Of a DNA stretch of 15,180 bases, positions 7,181 through 14,840 are shown piece after piece. Source of the DNA: Gammaproteobacteria bacterium (lineage in GTDB: Bacteria; Pseudomonadota; Gammaproteobacteria; Pseudomonadales; Halieaceae). Under the pieces are notes generated by a model. It was not told the DNA's origin. It did not search any database and saw nothing but the letters and a program-made list of their open reading frames with translations. The first letter of the stretch is position 1. Each line of letters begins with the position of its first letter. The position numbers were made by a program, and so were the translations under genes. The DNA lies in the NCBI GenBank assembly GCA_018222695.1, contig JAAEZV010000015.1, positions 1 to 15,180 on the forward strand, written 5' to 3'.

Positions 7181-8359
7181 TTAGCCAGGTGGCAGGTGTT
7201 GCGCCAAAAAGCGCGACATGTTGCCGCCCATCACGGCGCGCACCTCGGCCTGCGTCAATCCGGCATCCAGCAACGCCTGAGTCAAATGGGGTAGTTGTGA
7301 GGCATCGATTGGGGTCGTGACCGATCCGTCCCAGTCTGATCCGAGCGCGATATGGTCGACGCCAAATCGCTCGACGCCGTATTGAATGGCACTGGCAATC
7401 GCATCAATGCCTTTGCCACAGGTCACGTCGGCCCAGAAGCCGACCCCGATCAAACCGCCCGCCTCGGTAATCAATGCCATGGTCTCGTCGCTGATGTTAC
7501 GGGGGCTCGGGCAGTGCCCGTCAAAGCCGGTGTGACTGACGATAAGGGCATCACCCTCTGTCACCCGCAAGGTGTCTCGCACCGTGGCTTCACTGCTGTG
7601 GGCCACATCAATCATGATCCCTTTCATCTGCATGTTGCGCACAGCCAGCTCGCCAAATGGCGTGAGTCCCGCTTGCGATTCTCCGTGAAGGGAGCCGCCA
7701 AGCAGGTTATCGAAGAAGTGATGTAGGCCCATCATGCGAAAGCCGGCGTCATACAGCTGGCCGATGTTGTCTAGTTGGCCATCGAGCGCATGGGATCCTT
7801 CGGTACCCAACAGCGCCCCGACTACCGCCTCACCGCGAGCGCGCCGGGCCAGTAATTGACTCAGTTCCGATTGTGAGGTGATCAGGGTCAGCTGCGGGCT
7901 TTGCGCCGCTGCCGCCCGCACCCGGTCGGCCTGCAACATCGCCCGGGCAAAAAGGCTGTCATAAGTCGCCGCGGGCCAGCGCTGTGCCATGGCTAGCAGC
8001 GTGATGTTATCCGCCGTGTCGGTCGCATTCTGTTCGTAGTTCTGTCCCTGCGGTGATTTTGTGACGGTGGTGAACATCTGCAGCGCGGCACCGCCCTCAA
8101 TCAGGCGCGGCAGGTCGACCTGCCCCCACTCGTTGCGGTGCAATAGGTCCTTGCCCCAGAGAGCGGAGTCCGCGTGCAAGTCCCCCACGATGAGCTGCGC
8201 GTGTAGCGCGCGTGTTTCGGGTGTGGGAGCCCGGCCAGGGTCGCCCAGTACCAGATTGGCGTTGCGATCCACCCACTGCGGTCCCAGCAGAAAAAACGCG
8301 GCGACCAGTGCACCCGCCAGCAGTGACACGACGGTGAGTAATCCTTTCAGCCATGTCAT
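7181..8359 (-). CDS. Membrane-anchored dipeptidase, peptidase family M19
   Basis: A renal-dipeptidase-type zinc metallohydrolase that cleaves dipeptides, possibly outside the cytoplasm. The 392 residues start at the ATG at 8359, chosen for its near-perfect AAAGGAGGT site; the frame extends 34 codons further upstream without sign of coding. Residues 4-27 form one hydrophobic helix (KGLLTV to FFLLG), an uncleaved signal anchor or signal peptide. All expected zinc ligands are visible: GDLHAD at 59-64 (H62, D64), GTEGSH at 185-190 (E187), IDVAHSS at 250-256 (H254), VSHTG at 274-278 (H276), and GSDWDG at 340-345 with D342. Divergent from the photolyase gene across 95 bases and convergent with the ACAD pair (30 bases between stops). 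Natural substrate unknown. Confidence 0.93.
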   Translation of the reverse strand: MTWLKGLLTVVSLLAGALVAAFFLLGPQWVDRNANLVLGDPGRAPTPETRALHAQLIVGDLHADSALWGKDLLHRNEWGQVDLPRLIEGGAALQMFTTVTKSPQGQNYEQNATDTADNITLLAMAQRWPAATYDSLFARAMLQADRVRAAAAQSPQLTLITSQSELSQLLARRARGEAVVGALLGTEGSHALDGQLDNIGQLYDAGFRMMGLHHFFDNLLGGSLHGESQAGLTPFGELAVRNMQMKGIMIDVAHSSEATVRDTLRVTEGDALIVSHTGFDGHCPSPRNISDETMALITEAGGLIGVGFWADVTCGKGIDAIASAIQYGVERFGVDHIALGSDWDGSVTTPIDASQLPHLTQALLDAGLTQAEVRAVMGGNMSRFLAQHLPPG

Positions 8360-8364
8360 GGGCG

Positions 8365-8373
8365 ACCTCCTTT
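8365..8373 (-). promoter_or_regulatory. Strong ribosome binding site of the dipeptidase gene
   Basis: The minus strand reads AAAGGAGGT ending 5 bases before the ATG at 8359. This is the best Shine-Dalgarno match in the window and decides the start over the longer in-frame alternative at 8461. Confidence 0.85.
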
Positions 8374-8375
8374 GA

Positions 8376-8402
8376 ACTGCGGTTTTTGAGGGTGTCCGCA
8401 GT
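8376..8402. repeat. Inverted repeat in the dipeptidase/photolyase divergent region
   Basis: Perfect 7-base arms ACTGCGG (8376-8382) and CCGCAGT (8396-8402) flank a 13-base spacer. Outer TTTGA (8371-8375) and TCAAA (8413-8417) are also complementary but asymmetrically placed. It could be a regulator operator serving both genes or an mRNA hairpin just upstream of the dipeptidase ribosome binding site. Confidence 0.55.
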
Positions 8403-8435
8403 CTGTCTGGTTTCAAACGCCCGGGCAACCGGTCT

Positions 8436-8447
8436 GCCCCGAGGGGC
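8436..8447 (+). promoter_or_regulatory. Short hairpin containing the photolyase ribosome binding site
   Basis: GCCC (8436-8439), loop CGAG and GGGC (8444-8447) form a 4-base GC stem. The only good Shine-Dalgarno sequence for the photolyase start, GAGGGG at 8441-8446, lies in its loop and 3' arm, 8 bases before ATG 8455. Confidence 0.4.
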
Positions 8448-8454
8448 GCTACGT

Positions 8455-9993
8455 ATGCCAAGCATGAGCCGAAAGAACGCGATTTTGTTGTTAGGGGACC
8501 AGCTGAGCTGGGGCCACCCCGCGCTGCAGCAGGCCGACCCTGACGCGACAGTGGTGATCCTCGCCGAAGTTCGTGAGGAGGCCAGCTATGTCCGCCACAA
8601 CCGCCACAAGATCGCGCTGCTCTTCAGCGCGATGCGTCACTTTGCCGATGCGCTCGGTGAGCGCGGCTATCAGGTGGCGTATTACCCCTATGAGGATTCA
8701 GTCCCGTCCTTGCTCGCGGCGTGCGAGCGCGCACAGGAGCAGTGGCGCTATGAGCGGCTGCTGATCTGCGAGCCGGGAGAGTATCGGTTGCTCGAGCAGA
8801 TGCAGCGTTGGTCCGATGCTTTGGGCGTGCCCGTTGAGCTGCTTGAAGACACCCGGTTTCTCGCCTCCAGGCAGGATTTTTCAGACTGGGCTTCTGGCCG
8901 CAAACAGCTGCGCATGGAGTATTTCTATCGCGACATGCGCAAGCGCTATGGGCTCTTGATGGACGCCGACCAGCCCGAGGGTGGCAAATGGAACTACGAT
9001 GCCGACAACCGCACCGGCTGGCGCGAGCAATGTGAAATCCCTGCGCGATCCGAACCCGAGCACGATGACATCACGCTAGCGGTGATTGCCATGGTAGAGG
9101 CCGCCTTTCCTGACCATCCCGGAGACCTGTCGACCTTTCGCTGGGCTGTCACGCATAAGGCTGCGCAGGCCGAGCTAGACTGGTTTTGTGAGCACGCGTT
9201 GCCCGCCTTTGGCACTTACCAGGACGCGCTGGCCGAGGAGTCACCCTGGCTTTTTCACGGTCTGATTTCCATGTACCTCAACTGCGGTTTGCTGGACCCA
9301 CTGCCTGTTTGCGAGCAGGTGGAGGCGGCTTACCGTCGCGGTCATTGCTCCCTGTCAGCGGCGGAGGGTTTTATCCGGCAGGTGCTGGGTTGGCGTGAGT
9401 ATGTTCGTGGCTTGTATTGGCACCACATGCCGGATTATCGCGAGCGCAATGCTTTATCGGCACACAGGCCTTTACCAGAGTGGTTCTGGACAGGTGATAC
9501 AGAGATGCGCTGTCTGTCTCAGGCGCTCCGACAGTCGTTGGATCTCGGCTATGCCCACCACATCCAGCGGCTCATGGTGATAGGCAACTTTGCGCTCATT
9601 GCCGGGCTCAGCGTGCCCGAGGTGTGTGACTGGTATCTCGGTGTTTATCTCGATGCCTACGAGTGGGTCGAGCTGCCCAATACGTTGGGGATGGCGCTGT
9701 TTGCCGATGGCGGCATCATGGCGTCCAAGCCCTATGCAGCCAGCGGTAAATACATCCAAAAGCAGGGCAACCACTGCAAGGCCTGCCGCTATGACCCCAA
9801 GCGGGTCACGGGGGAGGATGCCTGCCCCTACAACAGCCTCTACTGGCACTTTATCGACCGCCACAACGTGCTACTGAGCCAAAATCCCCGCATGGGTCTG
9901 ATTCTGGGTGGCTGGAGAAAACGGAGCGATGAGGATCGCGAGGCGGTGCTGCAGTGGGCGGATCACACTCTCGAACAGATTGCCGAGCTTTAG
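8455..9993 (+). CDS. Iron-sulfur bacterial cryptochrome/photolyase (FeS-BCP, PhrB-like (6-4) photolyase)
   Basis: A flavoprotein of the deoxyribodipyrimidine photolyase-related family, expected to repair (6-4) photoproducts with light using FAD, a lumazine-type antenna and a [4Fe-4S] cluster. The 512 residues start at ATG 8455, placed 8 bases after GAGGGG; ATG 8464 is the alternative, and the frame open from 8353 is ignored. Seen: ILLLGDQLSW at 10-19, RMEYFYRDMR at 153-162, LNCGLLDP at 275-282, IRQVLGWREYVRG at 307-319, YAHHIQRLMV at 366-375, and YVSNPNTLGM-like ELPNTLGMALFADGG at 406-420. Four cysteines C353, C441, C444 and C457 have the same spacing I recall for the PhrB cluster ligands, and the paired H368-H369 matches its catalytic His pair. 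Its stop overlaps the convergent DUF2256 stop by 4 bases. Confidence 0.93.
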   Translation: MPSMSRKNAILLLGDQLSWGHPALQQADPDATVVILAEVREEASYVRHNRHKIALLFSAMRHFADALGERGYQVAYYPYEDSVPSLLAACERAQEQWRYERLLICEPGEYRLLEQMQRWSDALGVPVELLEDTRFLASRQDFSDWASGRKQLRMEYFYRDMRKRYGLLMDADQPEGGKWNYDADNRTGWREQCEIPARSEPEHDDITLAVIAMVEAAFPDHPGDLSTFRWAVTHKAAQAELDWFCEHALPAFGTYQDALAEESPWLFHGLISMYLNCGLLDPLPVCEQVEAAYRRGHCSLSAAEGFIRQVLGWREYVRGLYWHHMPDYRERNALSAHRPLPEWFWTGDTEMRCLSQALRQSLDLGYAHHIQRLMVIGNFALIAGLSVPEVCDWYLGVYLDAYEWVELPNTLGMALFADGGIMASKPYAASGKYIQKQGNHCKACRYDPKRVTGEDACPYNSLYWHFIDRHNVLLSQNPRMGLILGGWRKRSDEDREAVLQWADHTLEQIAEL

Positions 9994-10166
9994 GCGTCAC
10001 TCGTGGTGAGCACAGGCTTGCCTTTACGCCAGCGTTGGCCGCTGCATCGCTTGGAGCAATACACGATCTCGTCCCACTGATGCTTCCAGCGCGCGCGCCA
10101 ACTGAACGGGCGCTCGCAGACCGGGCAGACCTTGGTGGGTAGGTCAGATTTTTTCCGATGCGCCAT
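9990..10166 (-). CDS. DUF2256 small four-cysteine protein
   Basis: A 58-residue basic protein with no established function. It begins MAHRKKSDLPTKVCPVC, then WRARWKHQWDEIVYCSKRC, the recognisable DUF2256 pattern. C14, C17, C37 and C41 form CX2C-X19-CX3C, which suggests a small zinc-binding fold; the Lys/Arg-rich ends suggest nucleic-acid or protein contact. ATG 10166 was chosen over a 60-codon upstream extension because family members start here and because it forms TAATG with the cryptochrome stop, overlapping by one base. I see no good ribosome binding site, so translation is probably coupled to the cryptochrome. DUF2256 genes are known to sit beside cryptochrome/photolyase genes. It is convergent with the FeS photolyase, the two stops sharing bases 9990-9993. 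Confidence 0.88.
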   Translation of the reverse strand: MAHRKKSDLPTKVCPVCERPFSWRARWKHQWDEIVYCSKRCSGQRWRKGKPVLTTSDA

Positions 10167-11467
10167 TAGCTCTGATCTGTGATGGGCCAGTCGGCACCAT
10201 CCACCACGTGTTCCGGCTGCGTCGGCCGGAACCCCTCCCACTTCAGGGTAAAGGTGTCGTCCGGGTCGTATTGCGCGGCCTGCTTTGCCAGATTGAATTG
10301 CCGGCCCCCTCTTGGGTCTGAACCCACTCCCGCGATGTACTGCCAATTGCCGTAGTTGCTGCCTACGTCGTAGTCGATGAGCTGTTGTTCAAAGAAGGCC
10401 GCGCCGTAACGCCAGTCGAGTCCAAGTTCATTGATAAGGCACGAGGCGGCGATCTGGCGACCGCGGTTGCTCATCCAGCCTGTGGCGACCAGCTGCCGCA
10501 TGAGGGCGTTGACCAGCGGATAGTCGGTGTCGCCCGCGCACCATCTCGCAAAATGACGGGGTTCGAAGGTGGTTAGCAGCCGTCGACCCGAGCGACCGCC
10601 CTGGCGGAACAGCGTTTGACGATCGATCACGGCGCGCCAGTGGAAAAACTCCCGCCATAACAGTTCGAAGTAAAGCCAGTAGGTGGAGTCATTGGCGACG
10701 TGTTCTCGCTCGTAGCGGAAAATCGCGTGGGCCACTGTGCGCGCAGACAGCGCTCCGCCAGCCAGCCAAGGTGAGAGCGTGCTCGAGCCACTCAGGCCAT
10801 CGAGATCATTACGGGTTTGCTTATAGTCCGCGATGGCATGGGTGTGAAACAGAAACTGATCGAGGCGCCTGAGCCCGCCGGTGCTACCGCCTGGAAGCGG
10901 CAGGCCGGGGTGGGGCGAGGCCGCTGCTCGGGGAATCGCGTCAAATTGCGCCGACGGCGGCGGTGGCAGCGTGCCCGGTGCTGCCAGGGGACTGCTGATA
11001 TTGAGTTTTTCCACCTTGCGCCGAAACGGCGAGAACGTATCGGGTAAATCTGCCATCTCGAAGGGGAACTGCTCGGCGTCAAACAGCGTGCTGCCACGGA
11101 ATACAGACAGCGTTGCGGGAAGCTTTTGCTCCAAGAACGTGATGGCCTGCTTTTCGTACCAGCCGGGCGTAAAGCTGGTGGTGACGTGGTCAATGCTGAA
11201 ACGGTCCACAATATTGGGCAGGACCAGCTCGGGAGAGCCCTCGAGGACCATCAGATCCTGACCTAACGCCTGGAGCTGCTCCTTGAGTTCCTGCAACGAC
11301 TCGCGCAGAAAACGATCCCGCTGTGGGCCGAGGCCTGTCAGATTGCACCAGGGCCTTGGCTTGGGCATCAGGTAAATGCAGAGGAGCGAGTCTGCGCCCT
11401 GCGCGCTGGACAACGCCGGGTTGTCTGCCAAGCGCAGATCGGTCTGGAACCAGTGGAGTTGGCGCAT
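10166..11467 (-). CDS. DASH-type cryptochrome/photolyase
   Basis: FAD flavoprotein of the cryptochrome-DASH group, known for light-dependent repair of cyclobutane dimers mainly in single-stranded DNA, with possible signalling roles. The 433 residues comprise an N-terminal Rossmann-type antenna domain (LHWFQTDLRLADNPAL at 4-19), the DASH-like TFSPFRRKVEK at 144-154, GGLRRLDQFL at 197-206, DYKQTRNDLDG at 214-224, TLSPWLAGGALSAR at 230-243, LLWREFFHW at 269-277, WMSNRGRQIAAS at 331-342 and SNYGNWQYIAGVGSDPRGG at 370-388. N371 occupies the FAD-N5 position that is Asn in photolyases and DASH proteins. ATG 11467 gives a family-like N terminus; the 23-residue longer frame is unlikely. The ribosome binding site is weak. 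Cotranscribed with DUF2256 and divergent from galK. DASH assignment is by motif pattern; a class I/III CPD photolyase is less likely. Confidence 0.88.
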   Translation of the reverse strand: MRQLHWFQTDLRLADNPALSSAQGADSLLCIYLMPKPRPWCNLTGLGPQRDRFLRESLQELKEQLQALGQDLMVLEGSPELVLPNIVDRFSIDHVTTSFTPGWYEKQAITFLEQKLPATLSVFRGSTLFDAEQFPFEMADLPDTFSPFRRKVEKLNISSPLAAPGTLPPPPSAQFDAIPRAAASPHPGLPLPGGSTGGLRRLDQFLFHTHAIADYKQTRNDLDGLSGSSTLSPWLAGGALSARTVAHAIFRYEREHVANDSTYWLYFELLWREFFHWRAVIDRQTLFRQGGRSGRRLLTTFEPRHFARWCAGDTDYPLVNALMRQLVATGWMSNRGRQIAASCLINELGLDWRYGAAFFEQQLIDYDVGSNYGNWQYIAGVGSDPRGGRQFNLAKQAAQYDPDDTFTLKWEGFRPTQPEHVVDGADWPITDQS

Positions 11468-11514
11468 GGTGGCACACCCAGCAGAGAGTGTTCTGGTGTA
11501 CGCTGGCCCGTAAA

Positions 11515-11531
11515 TCACGGATCGGCCGTGA
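11515..11531. repeat. 17-base palindromic inverted repeat between cryptochrome and galK
   Basis: TCACGG (11515-11520), spacer ATCGG and CCGTGA (11526-11531) form perfect 6-base arms. It is 48 bases upstream of the cryptochrome start and 67 bases upstream of galK, the right size and place for a dimeric repressor or activator site. It does not look like the classical GalR/LacI operator. No clear -35/-10 pair was found in the 130-base region on either strand. Confidence 0.5.
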
Positions 11532-11597
11532 CGCAATAGTGCCCAGCTTCACTTGCGGGCCCTGCCAACCAAATCTCGACGGATAACCACCACCGGC

Positions 11598-12770
11598 ATG
11601 ATGGAATCCAACCCTTCATTAGCCTCGCTCATTGACTCGGCATCGGCTGCTGTGGCTGAGCTATCGGGGCAAACAGCGCGTTGGCGGGCGGCCGCTCCGG
11701 GACGGGTCAATCTGATTGGCGAGCACACGGACTACAACCAAGGCTGGGTGCTCCCCGTCGCGATAGACCGTTACACCGCCATGGCTGCTGCACCCGGCGT
11801 GCCCGGTCAGATCCGAGTGCGGAGTTTGGCGATTGCCCAGGAGAGCAGTCTGTCGCTCGATCAGTTACACACGCCGCATCGCGACCCCTGGATGCGCTAC
11901 GTTCAGGGTGTCATCGCTCAATACGATTCGCGCGGTGTGCATTGCCCCGGGCTGGACGTCGCTGTTGCGTCGAGTGTCCCGCCGGGAGGCGGGTTATCCA
12001 GCAGTGCAGCGCTGGAATTGGCGACGGCACACTTGTTGGAGGCGGTGACAGAGCAGGCGTTAACCGGCAGTGAGCGGATTGAGGCCTGCGTTCAGGCCGA
12101 ACGCGAGATGGCAGGTGTTCCCTGCGGGATCATGGATCAGACCGTGGTCGAGTTAGCAGAGTCCGGACAGGCGTTGCTGCTCGATTGTGCGGACCAGACA
12201 GCGCGGTCAGTCCCTTTTGACTCACAGGCGCCGGCATTGCTGGTGATTCACTCCGGCGTTTCCCATGCACTCGCGGAGGGCGCCTACGCCCAAAGGCGAG
12301 CCGATTGTGAGCAAGCTTGCGCACAGTTGGGTGTGAACACGCTCCGTGAAGTCAGCCCCGACCAGCTGGCGCGGTTAAAAGATGAGGGGGTACTGCTCCA
12401 GCGGGCCACCCACGTGGTCTCGGAAAATCAACGCGTTTGCGATGCCGTGACGGCGATCGAGCAACGCCAATGGGATCGGTTGGGAGCGTTGATGACAGCC
12501 AGTCATCGGTCCCTGCGAGATGACTACGAAGTGTCGTGTCCGGAGCTCGATCTACTGGTGGAGCTCGCCACAGCCGAGCCAGGGGTTTATGGCGCCAGAA
12601 TGACCGGCGGTGGATTTGGCGGTTGCGTCATTGTGTTGGTCGCATCCGACCGCCTCGAGGCGGTAGCTGGCAGCGTAAGTGGTCAATACAACGAACACAT
12701 GGGTTGGGCACCCGGGTGTTATCGTATTCAGGCCGGCGCTGGCGCCCGCGAGATCTGCACCGCGCTATGA
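11598..12770 (+). CDS. galK: Galactokinase GalK
   Basis: Phosphorylates alpha-D-galactose to galactose 1-phosphate with ATP, the first Leloir step. GHMP-kinase fold of 390 residues, close to E. coli GalK (382). Seen: the galactokinase signature GRVNLIGEHTDYN at 35-47, the ATP-binding SSVPPGGGLSSSAALE at 125-140, VPCGIMDQ at 174-181 with D180 as the expected catalytic base, and MTGGGFGGCVIVLV at 335-348. The start is ATG 11598 or the adjacent ATG 11601; the frame is open from TTG 11553 but that extension is unlike the family. No strong ribosome binding site precedes it. galT begins inside its stop codon (ATGA), so galK-galT are translationally coupled. No galactose transporter or mutarotase gene is visible in the window. 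Confidence 0.96.
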   Translation: MMESNPSLASLIDSASAAVAELSGQTARWRAAAPGRVNLIGEHTDYNQGWVLPVAIDRYTAMAAAPGVPGQIRVRSLAIAQESSLSLDQLHTPHRDPWMRYVQGVIAQYDSRGVHCPGLDVAVASSVPPGGGLSSSAALELATAHLLEAVTEQALTGSERIEACVQAEREMAGVPCGIMDQTVVELAESGQALLLDCADQTARSVPFDSQAPALLVIHSGVSHALAEGAYAQRRADCEQACAQLGVNTLREVSPDQLARLKDEGVLLQRATHVVSENQRVCDAVTAIEQRQWDRLGALMTASHRSLRDDYEVSCPELDLLVELATAEPGVYGARMTGGGFGGCVIVLVASDRLEAVAGSVSGQYNEHMGWAPGCYRIQAGAGAREICTAL

Positions 12771-13804
12771 ATGATTCGTTATCACAACGCCCTCATCGCC
12801 GTCGCAATGCGCTGACGGGTGAGTGGGTTATGGTCTCGCCCCAGCGCGCACAGCGTCCTTGGCAGGGTGAAGAGAGCCCAGCTTCTGGCAGCACTGGGGT
12901 GACTTACGATCCCGACTGCTATCTCTGCCCGGGCAACACCCGAGCGAGTGGCCACGTGAACGCACCCTACACGTCCCCGTGGGCATTCGATAATGATTTC
13001 CCCGCTGTGGCGGCTGACCTCGACGCAGGCTCAGTGGAAGTCCAGGCCACCGATCCGGGTGAGCCATCGGCATTGTTCAAATCGGAGCCGGTTGCCGGTC
13101 GTTGCAGGGTGCTCTGCTACCACCCGGACCACAGTAAGACGCTGGCCAACATGACCCAGGAAGAGGCATTGGCATTAGTGCAGCTGTGGGCTTCGGAGGT
13201 TGAGACCCTGCGCCAAAGCCATCAGTGGGTGCAGGTGTTCGAAAATCGGGGCGCGATGATGGGGTGCTCTAATGCGCATCCCCATGGGCAGATCTGGGCG
13301 GTCGATACCCTCCCCAGTGAGGGAGCGAAGGAGCTGGCTCAGCAGCAGGCCTTCTATGATGCGGAGCAGGTAGCGTTGCTTGAGGTTTACCGCGCCGAGG
13401 AAGAGCAGCTGGCTGAGCGCGTCGTCATCCAGCAGGAACATTGGACGGTGCTAGTGCCCTATTGGGCAATGTGGCCCTTCGAGACGCTGCTGCTGCCGCG
13501 GCGTCAAATCGATCACCTCGATGCCCTGACTGACAGCGAGCAAATGTCGCTGGCGCAGGTGCTCACCCGCTTGCTTCGCGGATACGACGCACTGTTTGAT
13601 ACCAGCTGCCCTTACACTATGGGTTGGCATGGTGCGCCGGGCATTGCGCCGGCACCGCACTGGCAGCTTCATGCGCATTTTTATCCCCCCTTGCTCCGCT
13701 CGGCGAGTGTGCGCAAACACATGGTGGGGTATGAGATGCTGAGCGAGGCGCAGCGCGATCTGACACCCGAGGCGGCTGCAGAAAGGCTTAGAGAAACCGT
13801 GTGA
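12767..13804 (+). CDS. galT: Galactose-1-phosphate uridylyltransferase GalT
   Basis: Transfers UMP from UDP-glucose to galactose 1-phosphate through a uridylyl-histidine intermediate. The 345 residues compare with 348 in E. coli. ATG 12767 overlaps the galK TGA (ATGA), and the family N-terminal motif [21 protein letters not shown] follows at 12-32; the 77-codon upstream extension lies inside galK and was dropped. Zinc ligands C51 and C54 (CYLCPGN), H122 (HPDHSKTL) and H171 are present, followed by the catalytic His in [13 protein letters not shown] (H173) and Q175. The second half-domain carries [15 protein letters not shown] at 298-312. Residue offsets to the E. coli zinc and active-site positions are constant at 7 in the core (H122, H171, H173). 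Second gene of galKTE. Confidence 0.96.
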   Translation: MNDSLSQRPHRRRNALTGEWVMVSPQRAQRPWQGEESPASGSTGVTYDPDCYLCPGNTRASGHVNAPYTSPWAFDNDFPAVAADLDAGSVEVQATDPGEPSALFKSEPVAGRCRVLCYHPDHSKTLANMTQEEALALVQLWASEVETLRQSHQWVQVFENRGAMMGCSNAHPHGQIWAVDTLPSEGAKELAQQQAFYDAEQVALLEVYRAEEEQLAERVVIQQEHWTVLVPYWAMWPFETLLLPRRQIDHLDALTDSEQMSLAQVLTRLLRGYDALFDTSCPYTMGWHGAPGIAPAPHWQLHAHFYPPLLRSASVRKHMVGYEMLSEAQRDLTPEAAAERLRETV

Positions 13805-13829
13805 GTCGGCCGGATATGGGCCAGACTCA
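13802..13829 (+). other. Stem-loop at the galT stop, between galT and galE
   Basis: Arms TGAGTC (13802-13807) and GACTCA (13824-13829), plus inner GGCC (13808-13811) and GGCC (13819-13822), pair with a single A bulge around a 7-base loop. The stem starts at the galT stop codon. No T run follows, so it is not a standard rho-independent terminator; it may be a processing, stability or attenuation element. Confidence 0.55.
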
Positions 13830-13862
13830 TCACAGGTATCAAGGGTCGGAAAAGAGAACACG

Positions 13863-14840
13863 ATGAAAGTATTGGTGACTGGCGGGGCAGGCTATATCGG
13901 CAGCATCACGAGCGAGGTGTTGCTGAATCGCGGCCACGATGTGGTGGTATTCGACAACCTGTCACAGGGACATCGGGCGGCTGTGCCTTCGGCGGCCGAG
14001 TGGGTCGAAGGTGACCTGTCAGCCCCGCAGGAGATCCGCGACGCCATTGAACATCATCGGCCTGACGCGGTCATGCATTTTGCGGCACGTTCTCTGGTGG
14101 GTGAATCGATGGATAAGCCCTTCTTTTATCTGCGGGATAACGTCGTGAACGGTCTCAACCTGCTTGAGGCTTGCGTCGCAGGAAGCGTCGAGCGCTTTAT
14201 CCTGTCCTCGACCGCCAATCTCTTCGGAGCGCCGACCAGCGCTGTGATAGACGAGCAGGCACCGATCGCGCCGGGCAGCCCCTACGGGGAATCCAAGTGG
14301 GCGCTCGAGCGGGCGCTGAACTGGCTGTCACAAACCAAGGGCCTGCGCTTCGCGAGCCTCCGTTATTTCAACGCTGCGGGCGCCAGTGAGATGCGAGGAG
14401 AGCATCACTCGCCCGAAACCCATCTCATACCCTTGGTTTTGCAGGTCGCGGCTGGGCAGCGGGATCACATTACGATCTTCGGCGACGACTACGACACACC
14501 CGATGGCACCTGCATTCGTGACTATATTCATGTGTTGGATCTGGCCGAAGCACACGTGCTCGCGTTGCAGGCGCTTGAGCAGGGCAATCGCGTTTACAAC
14601 CTGGGAAATGGGGAGGGCTTCAGCGTGCGGCAGGTGATTGAAACCGCGCGCGTGGTCACCGGTGAAGCCATTCCGGAACAAATGGGTCAGCGCCGCGCGG
14701 GGGATCCGGCCCGACTGGTCGCATCGAGCGACCGTATTCGCCAGGAGCTCGGGTGGGCACCCCAGTATCCGGCATTAGAACAAATCATCGACAGCGCCTG
14801 GCGCTGGCACCAGCATCACCCTGACGGTTACACCGACTGA
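13863..14840 (+). CDS. galE: UDP-glucose 4-epimerase GalE
   Basis: NAD-dependent interconversion of UDP-galactose and UDP-glucose, closing the Leloir pathway and supplying UDP-galactose for envelope polysaccharides. The 325-residue extended short-chain dehydrogenase has the nucleotide motif TGGAGYIGS at 6-14, FDNLSQGH at 30-37, [12 protein letters not shown] at 71-82, the catalytic LSSTANLFG (T117 at the usual Ser/Thr position), SPYGESK with Y141 and K145, RYFNAAGA at 167-174 and [15 protein letters not shown] at 217-231. It is slightly shorter than E. coli GalE (338), mostly at the C terminus. A moderate GGAAAAGAG site precedes the ATG. It follows galT by 58 bases that hold a stem-loop, so it is probably in the gal transcript with modulated expression. 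Confidence 0.94.
   Translation: MKVLVTGGAGYIGSITSEVLLNRGHDVVVFDNLSQGHRAAVPSAAEWVEGDLSAPQEIRDAIEHHRPDAVMHFAARSLVGESMDKPFFYLRDNVVNGLNLLEACVAGSVERFILSSTANLFGAPTSAVIDEQAPIAPGSPYGESKWALERALNWLSQTKGLRFASLRYFNAAGASEMRGEHHSPETHLIPLVLQVAAGQRDHITIFGDDYDTPDGTCIRDYIHVLDLAEAHVLALQALEQGNRVYNLGNGEGFSVRQVIETARVVTGEAIPEQMGQRRAGDPARLVASSDRIRQELGWAPQYPALEQIIDSAWRWHQHHPDGYTD

Noticed and set aside
10167..10346. 60-codon upstream extension of the DUF2256 gene
   Set aside because: Overlaps the cryptochrome in another frame; DUF2256 proteins are about 50-60 residues and begin at the MAHRKK position.
12536..12766. 77-codon N-terminal extension of galT
   Set aside because: Overlaps galK in another frame, is Arg/Trp-rich and unlike GalT; ATG 12767 makes the ATGA overlap and begins the family sequence.
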